Assembly: GCA_963675995.2 (NCBI GenBank)
Contig: CAXXIY010000001.1
Coordinates: 806,001-870,000 of the forward strand
DNA length: 64,000 nt
Reading direction: 5' to 3'
Origin: JAAFHB01 sp963675995
GTDB lineage: Bacteria; Bacteroidota; Bacteroidia; Bacteroidales; Prolixibacteraceae
Made by a program: the position numbers and the translations under genes. The first letter of the stretch is position 1. Each line of letters opens with the position of its first letter. Positions 34,057-43,456 of this stretch are shown one piece after another. The notes beneath the pieces are model-generated. The model did not search any database. It had not been told where the DNA came from and saw nothing but the letters and a program-made list of their open reading frames with translations.

Positions 34057-35052
34057 TTATTCTTTACTGAATGCCGCATCGAAAGCGAGAGAGCTTGGGG
34101 AGAAGTCAACCTTCTTCACAAATTCGCACGATTCGGCAGCTCCCATTTCGCGATCCATACCACTGTCTTCCCATTCAACAGAAAGTGGTCCCGTGTATTG
34201 GATGTCGTTCAAAGCACGAATGATCCGCTGAAAATCTATTCTTCCACGTCCCACACTTCTGAAATTCCAGAAACGGCGGTTATCGCCAAATTCGACATGT
34301 CCACCAAACACGCCAACCGTTCCGGGATGTTCGTTCCAGGTCACGTCTTTCATATGAACATGGAAAATCCTGTCGCTGAATTCGTAAATAAACTGTACAT
34401 AGTCAACACCCTGATAACCGAAATGGCTTGGGTCATAATTGAACCCAAAAGCGGGATGATTATTTAGCGCTTTCAACGCCCTTTTGGCAGTTTCAATATC
34501 GAAAGCGATTTCGGTCGGATGGACCTCAAGGGCATATTTGATCCCCAATTCCTGGTAAACATCCAGAATCGGGATCCACCTTTTGGCGAAATCCTGGTAA
34601 CCTTCATCGATTGTCTCCTGCGAAACAGAAGGAAAGGAATAGAGGTATTTCCAGATTGAACTGCCTGTAAATCCATTAACAACCTTTAATCCCAGACGTT
34701 TAGCTACTTTAGCGGTCTCAATCACGCTGGCAGCAGCACGTTGACGTATACCTTCAGGATCACCATCTCCCCAAATCTCAGCCGAAAGCATCCCTTTGTG
34801 ACGGCTATCGGGATTATCGCAAACAGCCTGTCCAACAAGGTGGGTAGAAATAGAGTAGAGTTGAAGATCATATTTTTTAAGTAATGCGAGTTTGGCATCG
34901 CAATAAGCCTGATCGGCTTTTTCCACTTCGATATGGTCGCCCCAGCAGGCAAGTTCCAAACCATCGTATCCGAACGATTTGGCCTTTTGTGCTACTGTTT
35001 CAAGGGACAGGTCGGCCCATTGGCCGGTAAAAAGGGTAACTGGTCTTTTCAT
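34057..35052 (-). CDS. Sugar phosphate isomerase/epimerase (TIM barrel, AP endonuclease-2 type)
   Basis: 331 residues. Xylose-isomerase-like TIM barrel features: FGYDGLELACWGDHIE near 28, ALEVHPTEIAFD near 180, FNYDPSHFGYQGVDY near 212, HVHMKDVTW near 240 and GRGRIDF near 275. Glu, Asp, His and Glu metal ligands appear in order. It sits between a deacetylase and a Gfo/Idh/MocA oxidoreductase, as is frequent in sugar or inositol catabolic clusters of Bacteroidota. Specific substrate unknown. Confidence 0.87.
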   Translation of the reverse strand: MKRPVTLFTGQWADLSLETVAQKAKSFGYDGLELACWGDHIEVEKADQAYCDAKLALLKKYDLQLYSISTHLVGQAVCDNPDSRHKGMLSAEIWGDGDPEGIRQRAAASVIETAKVAKRLGLKVVNGFTGSSIWKYLYSFPSVSQETIDEGYQDFAKRWIPILDVYQELGIKYALEVHPTEIAFDIETAKRALKALNNHPAFGFNYDPSHFGYQGVDYVQFIYEFSDRIFHVHMKDVTWNEHPGTVGVFGGHVEFGDNRRFWNFRSVGRGRIDFQRIIRALNDIQYTGPLSVEWEDSGMDREMGAAESCEFVKKVDFSPSSLAFDAAFSKE

Positions 35053-35073
35053 CTATTTGTATTTAGTTTATGT

Positions 35074-36234
35074 TTATTCCGCGAATTTAACCCACTTCTG
35101 CTGATCGTTATACCCAGCTTCCACCACGGTATCGATAAACTGCATCCCCCGTATACCATCTTCAACGGTTGGGAAGTCAAGCCATTCAGCTTTTGGTTCC
35201 TCACCATTCAATTTTGCACGAACCGTCAGTGAAAAGTTGCGGTAGATGTTGGCAAAAGCTTCGAGATAGCCTTCGGGATGTCCTCCCGGTGTGCGGGTAT
35301 TGTGTTGTGCGATTGCACTCATATAGCCATTTCCAACCCGAACGATCTCAGCCGGCCTGTCGCCCCATTTTAGGAACAGTGTATTTGGCTCATGCTGATG
35401 CCATTCCAGTCCGCCCTTATCTCCATAAACTCTCAACCTTATGTTATTCTCTTCACCAGCTGCAATTTGGGTTGCAACCAAGACTCCCCGTGCACCATTA
35501 TCGAATCGGAGCAAGGCAGCGCCATCATCATCGAGTAACCGACCGGGAACAAACACATTCAGTTCTGCACAGATTTCTACCGTTTTAAGTCCTGTGACAT
35601 ATTCTGCCAAATGATGTGCATGTGTTCCGATATCGCCCATACAACCTGCTTTACCCGAACGTTTGGGATCGGTACGCCAGGAAGCCTGGGCATTTCCGGC
35701 ATCTTCGAGTTTGGAGGAGAGCCATCCCTGCGGATATTCCACAAATATTTTCCTTATTTTCCCAAAATCACCCCGGCGCACCCGTTCGCGGGCCTCTTTA
35801 ACAGCCGGATAACCGGAATAGGTATGGGTCAGTGCCAGAATCAGACCCGTCTCCTCAATTTTTGCTTTAAGCAGTTTTGCTTCTTCAAGTGTAAATGTGA
35901 TTGGTTTATCGATCACCACGTTAAAACCATTGTCGAGTGCCATCATTGCCGGTCCAAAATGTGCAAAATTTGGAGTAACAATCGTGACGAAATCCATTCT
36001 GTCGCCTTCAGGCAGTTTTGCCTCATGATCAAACATCTCCTGATAAGTTTTATAAACGCGGTTATCAGGCAGGAAATATGATTTTCCTGAGGTGACCGAA
36101 ATTTCGGGATTAATACTAAAACAACCACAAACCAGTTCGATCTGATTGTCCATAAAAGCTGCCAGACGGTGGATTGCACCAATAAAGGCGTCGCTTCCTC
36201 CACCTACCATTCCCATTCGTAATTTTCTGTTCAT
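35074..36234 (-). CDS. Gfo/Idh/MocA family oxidoreductase (cytoplasmic)
   Basis: 386 residues. Rossmann N-terminus MGMVGGGSDAFIGAIHR, family motif VVIDKPITFTLEEAKLL near 105 (catalytic Lys region), and GDIGTHAHHLAEYVTGL near 205. There is no signal peptide, in contrast to the relative at 37388. It is 21 bases upstream of the TIM-barrel isomerase and first in the operon by order. It probably oxidises a sugar or cyclitol with NAD(P). Confidence 0.88.
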   Translation of the reverse strand: MNRKLRMGMVGGGSDAFIGAIHRLAAFMDNQIELVCGCFSINPEISVTSGKSYFLPDNRVYKTYQEMFDHEAKLPEGDRMDFVTIVTPNFAHFGPAMMALDNGFNVVIDKPITFTLEEAKLLKAKIEETGLILALTHTYSGYPAVKEARERVRRGDFGKIRKIFVEYPQGWLSSKLEDAGNAQASWRTDPKRSGKAGCMGDIGTHAHHLAEYVTGLKTVEICAELNVFVPGRLLDDDGAALLRFDNGARGVLVATQIAAGEENNIRLRVYGDKGGLEWHQHEPNTLFLKWGDRPAEIVRVGNGYMSAIAQHNTRTPGGHPEGYLEAFANIYRNFSLTVRAKLNGEEPKAEWLDFPTVEDGIRGMQFIDTVVEAGYNDQQKWVKFAE

Positions 36235-36387
36235 TTTGTTTGTTTTATACCGTTAAGTATTTTTTAATCGGCACGAAAGTTACAAACAAAACTTTAATGA
36301 AACTCCATCATGATGAATAAAAATATCATCAAAAAAAGATTAAATGTAAACCAGCAGATGAGAAGTTAATGGAATGATACTATTTTC

Positions 36388-36927
36388 GTGGTCTTGAAAA
36401 TTAAGAAAATTCAGGCAGTTATAATGGGCTCCAGAAAGAGAAAACCGTTAATCAGAAATCTGATCAATATCCTCCTTATCACGATCATCTTATCTGTTGG
36501 ATATATTTGTTTTACAATTGTTTATGATCTTCGCATCCGTTTTAACAACCACTCCGAACTCAAAGATATTGCAGGTGTAAATGAAGATTATAGCACAAAG
36601 TTTACCCATTTTGTGGAGGCCATTGAGAAAGAAACGGATTGGAAGGTGGAAATAATCAGTGGGTTACGAACCAAAGAGGAGCAGATTCAATTAAAGCGCA
36701 ATAATCCGAGAAATGCAGCTGTGAATAAAAGCCGGCATGTATTAGGACGTGCAGTCGATCTGAATCTTTATAAGCGGAACGGATTTCGGTTTATAAGGTT
36801 AAAAAAAAGTAATTCGAAAGGTTCATGGATCGCCACGGGAATCCCCGAAATCGCCAAACGTTACGGACTCTTATGGGGCGGCACCTACCGAAACTACCAT
36901 GATCCGGTCCATTTTGAGATCAACTGA
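36388..36927 (+). CDS. M15-family peptidase-like protein with membrane anchor
   Basis: 179 residues, possibly starting at the ATG at 36424. One N-terminal helix (about 27-48, LINILLITIILSVGYICF) anchors a periplasmic peptidoglycan-peptidase fold. Motifs fit M15 (VanY/L,D-type): ISGLRTKEEQ near 90, SRHVLGRAVDLNLY near 113 (HxxxxxxD metal ligands) and DPVHFEI at the end (His). All three zinc ligands are present. It is likely a small cell-wall carboxypeptidase or phage-endolysin-like enzyme. Monocistronic. Confidence 0.82.
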   Translation: MVLKIKKIQAVIMGSRKRKPLIRNLINILLITIILSVGYICFTIVYDLRIRFNNHSELKDIAGVNEDYSTKFTHFVEAIEKETDWKVEIISGLRTKEEQIQLKRNNPRNAAVNKSRHVLGRAVDLNLYKRNGFRFIRLKKSNSKGSWIATGIPEIAKRYGLLWGGTYRNYHDPVHFEIN

Positions 36928-37330
36928 GGTAGTTTACAGGATTTTAGGATTTCTGGAGGTAGGGAAGTAGGTTGAATCATATAATGTCGTAATTATTTAT
37001 TCTTAGCTTTAGCTTTCATGACTCCCCCTTTAGGGTGTCCAAGATCTCTGCATGTTCTCTGTGGTTCACCGTGTAGTAAATGTTTCACAGAGTTACACTG
37101 CTCAGGACCAGCGTATCACAGAGAGAAAGGTGTAGATTTCTGAGACCAATAAACGAGCTGTAAATGTTCAGATTGCGAAACAGAAGTCTCCTCCTGAGAC
37201 GACTTAGCGGGGGTCAGAAATTGGAGAACTTAAAATAGTAGCTCATATCTTTCGGGTTACTTCGTACAAATTCATCATAACCCTATTATTTATGGATACA
37301 ATCTAAAGTGGCCAATCACCAGCCACTAAA
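36928..37330. other. Intergenic region with small hairpins
   Basis: No supported gene. The stretch around 37050-37110 has simple repeats of the type CACAGAG/CTCTGTG. A hairpin AGTGGC-CAATCACCA-GCCACT near 37308-37328 precedes the terminator. Convergent transcripts probably end here. Confidence 0.35.
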
Positions 37331-37364
37331 AAACCCCCCGCCACTTTTCAGCGACAGGGGGTTT
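37331..37364 (-). terminator. Rho-independent terminator of the Tat-exported Gfo/Idh gene
   Basis: Arms AAACCCCC and GGGGGTTT pair around the loop. On the minus strand the hairpin is followed by TTTTTTAG. It lies about 25 bases after the stop at 37388. Confidence 0.75.
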
Positions 37365-37387
37365 AATTTGATGATCGTCTTGTAAAA

Positions 37388-38767
37388 TTATGCTTTCTTT
37401 TCCTCTTTTGCCTTACCGGGTACGCGGACAACATAACTGCTCATGTCCACTTTACCGATTTCAAGTTTTTCAGGAAGATAGTTTAATGTTGAATTAGCGA
37501 GTTCTTCCCAGGTGACGGCAGCACCAGTATAAGCCGATTCGCGCCCCATAATTGCTGTCAGGCATGAAACTGCGGTCTCTTCGGCCTGATTGATCGGGGT
37601 ATTTGATCGGATGTGGTTCACAAAATCAACATGTTCGAGTACATAAGGATTGGTTTGTTTGAATTCGGCTTTCTCCTTATCTTTATCGAAACTCCAGATA
37701 ACCTTACCCTGAAGATCGGTGATCTCCATTTTGTTACTGTCACTGTTCCAGGCCCCTTTGGTCCCCTGGATACGCTCAGAAACGTTGTTTACACATCCGT
37801 CAATCTGACGACACATACTGTGCAGATGTACGCCCCCTTCATATTCAAAATCGACACTGAACATATCATACTGGTCGCCTGACAATCTCCGTTGTTTGGC
37901 TCCAAATCCTACCGCTTTAACAGGTTTCTTCCCAAAGAACCAGTTGAAAACGTCGATATTATGTACATGTTGTTCAACGATATGATCGCCTGAGAGCCAT
38001 TTCCAGTTTACCCAGTCGCGAACCATGAACTCCATGTCGGACCACTCTTTTTTGCGTTCACGGTACCATAACATCGATTGGTTCCAGTATACATTTCCTG
38101 AGACAATCTCACCAATCAGACCACTTTGGATTTGTTTGAAACTTTCAACATAACTTCTCTGGTGGTGACGCTGAGTTCCTGTAACAACGCAAAGTCCCTG
38201 TGTTTCGGCTTTTTTTGCAGTGGCAAAAATTAGGCGGGCCCCAACCGGGTCGACACAAATTGGTTTTTCCATGAACACATGTTTGCCAGCTTCAACGGCA
38301 GCTTCGAAATGGGTTGGACGAAATGCAGGAGGAGTTGCTATAATGACAAGATCGACACCGGCAGCAAGTACTTTCTTATAATTATCGAAACCAGTAAAGC
38401 ACATGTTATCGGGTACTTCTACCTTATATTTATCTTTTAATCCCTTACGGCAGTCGTCAATCCGATCCTGAAACAGATCGCCTAAAGCAACAATTTCCAG
38501 ATTATTTGCAGAATCAAGAAAGTTCTGTACGGCGCCTGATCCGCGACCACCACAACCGATTACTCCGGCTTTTAATACTTTCCCATCGGCTGCCTTATCC
38601 ACCAGATTAGGAATGTAGGCACCCTCAAGAGATTTTAAAGGGACTAACTTTTCCTTTGCGGGGCTGCATGAAGCCATTACAGCTCCTGCACCGATTGTAC
38701 CAACAACACCGACAACTGCAGTAGTTGAGAAAAAATCTCTTCTGCTTAACGAATTCTTTTTAGTCAT
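37388..38767 (-). CDS. Gfo/Idh/MocA family oxidoreductase, Tat-exported
   Basis: 459 residues from the ATG at 38767, which starts directly in front of a twin-arginine signal (SRRDFFSTTAVVGVVGTIGAGAVMASC). A longer frame from a GTG at 38812 overlaps the stop of the cytochrome gene and would bury the signal. Rossmann motif KAGVIGCGGRGSG near 65 and catalytic region HVFMEKPICVDPVGARL near 168 are present, and GDHIVEQHVHNIDVFNWF near 255. It is a periplasmic type common in Bacteroidota. The adjacent upstream gene encodes a cytochrome/SUMF1 fusion on the same strand. Confidence 0.87.
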   Translation of the reverse strand: MTKKNSLSRRDFFSTTAVVGVVGTIGAGAVMASCSPAKEKLVPLKSLEGAYIPNLVDKAADGKVLKAGVIGCGGRGSGAVQNFLDSANNLEIVALGDLFQDRIDDCRKGLKDKYKVEVPDNMCFTGFDNYKKVLAAGVDLVIIATPPAFRPTHFEAAVEAGKHVFMEKPICVDPVGARLIFATAKKAETQGLCVVTGTQRHHQRSYVESFKQIQSGLIGEIVSGNVYWNQSMLWYRERKKEWSDMEFMVRDWVNWKWLSGDHIVEQHVHNIDVFNWFFGKKPVKAVGFGAKQRRLSGDQYDMFSVDFEYEGGVHLHSMCRQIDGCVNNVSERIQGTKGAWNSDSNKMEITDLQGKVIWSFDKDKEKAEFKQTNPYVLEHVDFVNHIRSNTPINQAEETAVSCLTAIMGRESAYTGAAVTWEELANSTLNYLPEKLEIGKVDMSSYVVRVPGKAKEEKKA

Positions 38768-38808
38768 GATCTTTTTGTGTTTAAATGGATTAGATGCTAT
38801 CTTAAATT

Positions 38809-40350
38809 TCACTTCATAACAATTGAACTATCTGGTTCACAAACTACCCGGAAACCAACCCCCTTAATATCAGAATACCACCAGATACTTTTGGGTTGCT
38901 GCGGATCAGTTTTCAGCCAGTCGGTCGTCTTTGTAAATCCTCTCGCAGCAGTCCGAAGATCTTTGGCATCAAAAGAGTAATTACCACCACGAATCACATG
39001 TTCGTCTCCCGACTCCGGTCCTTTGGGATTTGAAACCGTTGCCCCTGTTTTGGAGTAGGCGTTTTCGGCATAGTAATCGGAACAATATTCGAATACATTA
39101 CCCAACATGTTTTTCAAACCGAAAGGATTGGCCTTTACAAAACCGGGTTCCTGTGACTTACCCATTGAGTTCAGTGCGTAAACAACATATCTGCTGATAT
39201 TTGTGGTGTCTGCGCCAAATATTTTGCTTCGAAATCCCTGTTCGGACAAACGTTTCGGATCGCCAGGGAAGAAATAGGGCGTTTCGGTACCAGCCCTGCA
39301 GGCGTATTCCCACTCTGCTTCGGTAGGTAACCGGTAATGTTTGCCGGTGACTTTCGAAAGCCATTGGCAATAAGTAGAGGCAGAATAATGGGTCATTGTA
39401 ATTGCAGGACGTTTTCCGCTTCCCCATCCCTGATCAGGAATTCCGAAAGGTGGCGTAGGCCCTGTCACCGCATCGGGAGAACTGGCATTGTGCGCCATTA
39501 CCAGATTGGGATCGACTCGTCCTTCTGACATTGTGGAGGCGAAGAAGGACCAGAATTCATCCCAGGTGACCTCAACTTCACCCATAAAGAATGGAGATAC
39601 GGTCACCTTTCTTACGGGTCCCTCATCGCTTTTACGGAAAGGTTCGTCCTGTGGGCTTCCCATATTAAAGGTTCCCCCTTTCACAGCGATCATATTGAAC
39701 GATACCGCACTATTGGGGATAAACTCCTGATAGTTGGCGAAGGTGGTCACTTTTGCCGGCGCCGGGTATAAATTCTTTGAAGCATTACTTGAGACGGGTA
39801 CACCCGTCATTTTTGCATGTTTATAATTTGGATTAAAGTGTCCTGCATCAAGATGGCAATTAATACATTGAAGATCGAGCTTTTCTGCGTTTTTTTCGTA
39901 GTATAGGTGAGCAGTTCCCCCCTCAGCAGATAACCCTTTTGAAAACAGATTCTGATGACATTTGATGCACGATTCATTATAAACGATCTTCACAGCATGT
40001 TCAAGAAGCCTTTTGTTTTCCCAGTTGAACGATTTTCTGTCCTTGAAATAAAAGGCATACAGGTCGTGTAATCCTGTTTTTGCTTTTACAAGTAAATAGC
40101 GGTTGTCCTCCTTCGGCGGAAGATGACATTCAACGCAATGAACTCTGACTCCACTTGGGTTGTAAAAGTGGCTCGATTTTTTCCAGGAAGCATCGGCATC
40201 CGGATGAATGTGACACGATTGGCAATATTCATCGGTAGAGGTGAGATGAATAGCTTTATTACTGATAAATAACAAGATAGCCCAGGTAATAGCTCCTATA
40301 AAAAATACGAGCCACGACCATCTGAGGAACTTAAACTTTTTGATCATAAA
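38809..40350 (-). CDS. Tetraheme NapC/NrfH-like cytochrome fused to a SUMF1/FGE-like domain
   Basis: About 513 residues from the ATG at 40350 (MIKKFKFLRWSWLVFF), which leads into a membrane anchor; an earlier ATG at 40437 is possible but adds 29 residues. Residues 40-180 contain four CxxCH heme sites (CQSCH, CVECH, CIKCH, CINCH), as in NapC/NirT quinol-linked cytochromes. Residues 225-510 are a formylglycine-generating-enzyme-like (SUMF1/EgtB/PvdO) domain: KGGTFNMGSPQDE, YRLPTEAEWEYACRAG, MLGNVFEYCSDYY, VIRGGNYSF, GFRVV. It is anchored in the inner membrane, facing the periplasm. The fusion suggests electron supply to the second domain or to a partner. The substrate is unknown. Confidence 0.82.
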   Translation of the reverse strand, partial: FMIKKFKFLRWSWLVFFIGAITWAILLFISNKAIHLTSTDEYCQSCHIHPDADASWKKSSHFYNPSGVRVHCVECHLPPKEDNRYLLVKAKTGLHDLYAFYFKDRKSFNWENKRLLEHAVKIVYNESCIKCHQNLFSKGLSAEGGTAHLYYEKNAEKLDLQCINCHLDAGHFNPNYKHAKMTGVPVSSNASKNLYPAPAKVTTFANYQEFIPNSAVSFNMIAVKGGTFNMGSPQDEPFRKSDEGPVRKVTVSPFFMGEVEVTWDEFWSFFASTMSEGRVDPNLVMAHNASSPDAVTGPTPPFGIPDQGWGSGKRPAITMTHYSASTYCQWLSKVTGKHYRLPTEAEWEYACRAGTETPYFFPGDPKRLSEQGFRSKIFGADTTNISRYVVYALNSMGKSQEPGFVKANPFGLKNMLGNVFEYCSDYYAENAYSKTGATVSNPKGPESGDEHVIRGGNYSFDAKDLRTAARGFTKTTDWLKTDPQQPKSIWWYSDIKGVGFRVVCEPDSSIVMK

Positions 40351-40626
40351 AAAAAAGAAAAGGAAATACTGAAAAACAAAATTAGTCGTGTTAAGCGGCC
40401 AAATATAATTAAAAAAACCCTGACCATCGAAAACCAAATTCTAAAAATTTCAATCTTTTACCTTACTATTTTCCACTCATTAAAAAAGTAAAGTTACAAT
40501 TCACGAAACAAGGTCGTATAATATCATGGGAATTCATTTTATTCTTTATGTTTGCCATTGATTGTACATCAAACAAATTATTATAGGAATTCCGGGGCAA
40601 AGAACAGGTCATTTTAACCAATTGTA

Positions 40627-42549
40627 ATGAAATCATTTTTAAGCATAGTTTTTCCCATATTGATATTAATTGCAGAACAAACCATGGGGATTCATGTATC
40701 CCGAATTGAAGATAATCAGCCAATAAACGATACCCTTAAAATAGCGCGGGAGATGTTTAGTAAAGGGGTTGCACTGGATGATGCAGGTAAGACAGAGGAG
40801 AGTACTGCCGCAATACACGAAGCATTAAGACTGGCCAGTACGATCAGAGATTATCCGTTAATAGCAAGATCGTTAAATTTCTTAGCAATTAACCTAAGCG
40901 CCATGGGGAAAAGAGATGAAGGAATTGAAATGTCATTCAAGGCTTACGAAAACTTTCTCCTTGCAGGAGATACGGTACGCGCTGCAAATGTAAAAATCAA
41001 TATTGGTATGGATTATACCAATAACGGAAATTTTGAAGAGGCACTTAAAATTGAACTTGAAGCGCTGGATTTAAGACTTCAATGTGGAGACTCCACGAAC
41101 ATTGCTGCCTACTACCAGCGCCTTGGAGAAGTATATAAGCAACTTGGTATCCGGGATAAATGGAAATCGTCGCTCGAAATGGCCAGTTGCTTATCCGATC
41201 ATCCAAGATATGCCAGTTTTAAAACCAAAATTGGCATCATGAATGATTATGGTGGAATATATGAAGCGGAGCGGCAATACGACGAAGCGATAAAAGTTTA
41301 CCTAAGAATGTATGAATTGAGTAAAAAAGAAGATTACCTGAATGGGGTTGCTACTGCTTTGACGAACATGTCACCTGTCTATCGTAAAACGGGGCAAAAT
41401 GAAAAGGCTCTGAAATGTGCCAGGGAGGCTTTACAGATACAATTAAAACGTGAAAATGGTTATGGACAGCTCACTGCTTATAATCAAATTGGAGAGGTTT
41501 ATCTGGACATTGGAGCCCTCAATCAGGCTCAGGAAAATTTTCAAAGAGGTCTAAAACTCTCATTGAATATGAATTACATCAATGAACAAATAGAATCGCT
41601 GAGAGGTCTATATCGTATTGCACGAAAGAAGGGGAACTTAAAGGATGCGTTGTTATATCACGAAAAATGGAGTCAACTTGAAGATTCGCTCCAAAACACC
41701 GATCTGCAGAAGAAGCTGACAGAAATAGAAACGAGGTACCAGACCGGAAAGAAGGAGCAACAAATTAAATTGCTTAACAGCGAAAACAAGTTGAAGAGTT
41801 CCAGAATTGAACTTCAGAAGCTGACCATTGGGGGAGGAAGTTTATTTTTCCTGATCCTGCTCGTTTTTGCGTTTTTCATTTTTAACCAGAAGCGAAAACA
41901 ACAAATAACCAGGCAAAATGAACTTGAGCAAAAGCTATTACGCTCTCAGATGAATCCCCACTTTATTTTTAATTCATTGGGAGCCATTCAACATTTTATG
42001 TTGAAAAATGATGGTCGCAAAGCCGCCTTCTACCTGAGCAGTTTCTCCTCACTGATGCGATCCATTCTGAAAAATTCGCGTGAGGAACTGATCACCCTTC
42101 AGGAGGAAAAACAAACCCTTGAGAATTATTTGCATCTGCATCAGCTCAGGCTGGGCAACAGACTCTCTTTTGAAGTCAATGTTGCGGAGGAGCTGGACAT
42201 GGAAGACACGATTCTTCCGCCAATGCTGATTCAGCCTTTTGTTGAAAATGCAATTATTCACGGGATCGAAAAAATGGAGGATAATGGAGAGATTGTCGTT
42301 TTATTCAGTAAAGAAAATAATCTTTTAAAAATAATTGTGAAAGATAATGGCAAAGGCATTGATCAAAATCGGGCAGGAAAGAGGGAAAACCATGTTTCGT
42401 ATGCTTTGCAGATTTTTGAGGAACGAATAGCCAACCTGAAAAAGTCGTCGGGTATAAACATTTCGTATAAAATAGGTAATCAAGGGGTAACTGAAGGTCA
42501 TAATCGGGGCACGGTTGTGACGGTGCTGCTCCCTTTAAAGATACGATAA
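40627..42549 (+). CDS. TPR-containing LytS-type sensor histidine kinase
   Basis: 640 residues. A signal-like N-terminus (about 1-22), then tetratricopeptide repeats to about 370 (ALKIELEALDLRLQ, AIKVYLRMYELSKKE, ALKCAREALQIQLK), a coiled coil, one transmembrane helix (about 398-418, LFFLILLVFAFFIF), then a His_kinase domain with SQMNPHFIFNSLGAIQHF near 440 (phospho-acceptor His in NPHF) and HATPase motifs (QPFVENAIIHGI near 538, DNGKGI near 578). The periplasmic TPRs are the likely sensor. It pairs with the LytTR regulator, 70 bases downstream. Confidence 0.9.
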   Translation: MKSFLSIVFPILILIAEQTMGIHVSRIEDNQPINDTLKIAREMFSKGVALDDAGKTEESTAAIHEALRLASTIRDYPLIARSLNFLAINLSAMGKRDEGIEMSFKAYENFLLAGDTVRAANVKINIGMDYTNNGNFEEALKIELEALDLRLQCGDSTNIAAYYQRLGEVYKQLGIRDKWKSSLEMASCLSDHPRYASFKTKIGIMNDYGGIYEAERQYDEAIKVYLRMYELSKKEDYLNGVATALTNMSPVYRKTGQNEKALKCAREALQIQLKRENGYGQLTAYNQIGEVYLDIGALNQAQENFQRGLKLSLNMNYINEQIESLRGLYRIARKKGNLKDALLYHEKWSQLEDSLQNTDLQKKLTEIETRYQTGKKEQQIKLLNSENKLKSSRIELQKLTIGGGSLFFLILLVFAFFIFNQKRKQQITRQNELEQKLLRSQMNPHFIFNSLGAIQHFMLKNDGRKAAFYLSSFSSLMRSILKNSREELITLQEEKQTLENYLHLHQLRLGNRLSFEVNVAEELDMEDTILPPMLIQPFVENAIIHGIEKMEDNGEIVVLFSKENNLLKIIVKDNGKGIDQNRAGKRENHVSYALQIFEERIANLKKSSGINISYKIGNQGVTEGHNRGTVVTVLLPLKIR

Positions 42550-42619
42550 GGGTAATAATACGACACGAAACCAAATTTTATAACTTTATACTTCTAACTT
42601 TGTATTTTAAACCTGACCG

Positions 42620-43363
42620 ATGATCAAAGCTGTAATTGTAGATGATGAAGCCTGTTTCAGGGAGATGATTGAGGTGCTTCTCAAGGACTATTTCCCGAAT
42701 ATTCAGGTTGTTGATCGGGTTGAAAGTGTTCAACAGGCCATACAGACAATTGAGGAGCACCAGCCTGATTTAGTTTTCCTTGATATTGAGATCAGGTGCG
42801 GAACAGGCTTTCATGTACTCCAGCAACTTAAAACCCGCAATTTCAAACTGATTTTCATCACTGCCTATAATGAGTTTGCTATTCAGGCGATCAAATTCAG
42901 CGCAATTGATTATATCCTCAAGCCCATTAATGAGTTTGAGTTTAAAGCAGGTGTTGAGCGGGCAGTTCAGGAGATTGAGAGAAATGAAATACCAAGTCCG
43001 ATCGATAACCTCCTTCATAACAATCAGAAGAACCACAAGAAGAAGCTGGTGCTCCGCACAATAAATGACATTTATCTGGTAAGTATTGACGAGATCATCC
43101 GATGTTGTGCCGACAATTCCTACACCACCTTTCATCTTGTCTCTGGTGAAAAAATCATGGTTTCAAAGGGAATCGGCGAATATGCAGATTTACTGGCGAA
43201 TAATGGCTTCTTCAGGTCACACCAGTCGCATGTGGTCAATCTTAGTTATATACAAAAAATTGATAAAACAGACGGAGGTTCTATTATTCTGAAGGATAAA
43301 AATACAATACCCATTTCAGCAAGGAAGATGCCACACCTCATGGAGGTATTAAACAGACTCTGA
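42620..43363 (+). CDS. LytTR-family response regulator
   Basis: 247 residues. The receiver (about 1-120) has the acidic pair in VDDE, the phospho-acceptor Asp in LVFLDIEIRCG near 56, and the Lys in YILKPINEFE near 106. A LytTR DNA-binding domain fills about 145-245 (IDEIIRCCADNSYTTFHL, FFRSHQSHVVNLSYIQKI). It is paired with the kinase at 40627. Its targets may be the envelope genes downstream, which is inference from position. Confidence 0.92.
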   Translation: MIKAVIVDDEACFREMIEVLLKDYFPNIQVVDRVESVQQAIQTIEEHQPDLVFLDIEIRCGTGFHVLQQLKTRNFKLIFITAYNEFAIQAIKFSAIDYILKPINEFEFKAGVERAVQEIERNEIPSPIDNLLHNNQKNHKKKLVLRTINDIYLVSIDEIIRCCADNSYTTFHLVSGEKIMVSKGIGEYADLLANNGFFRSHQSHVVNLSYIQKIDKTDGGSIILKDKNTIPISARKMPHLMEVLNRL

Positions 43364-43456
43364 CGAATTCAAAATAGTTGCCGGCAAATTCAAATCACAT
43401 CCAAGCAATCGTTTTTCCTATCCTAATTTCGTGAGTAAATTTTTAAACTCACTGCT

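Noticed and set aside
31904..36234. Methionine salvage operon
   Set aside because: Only mtnA is present; neighbours are a deacetylase, a sugar isomerase and a Gfo/Idh oxidoreductase, so a complete salvage pathway is not supported.
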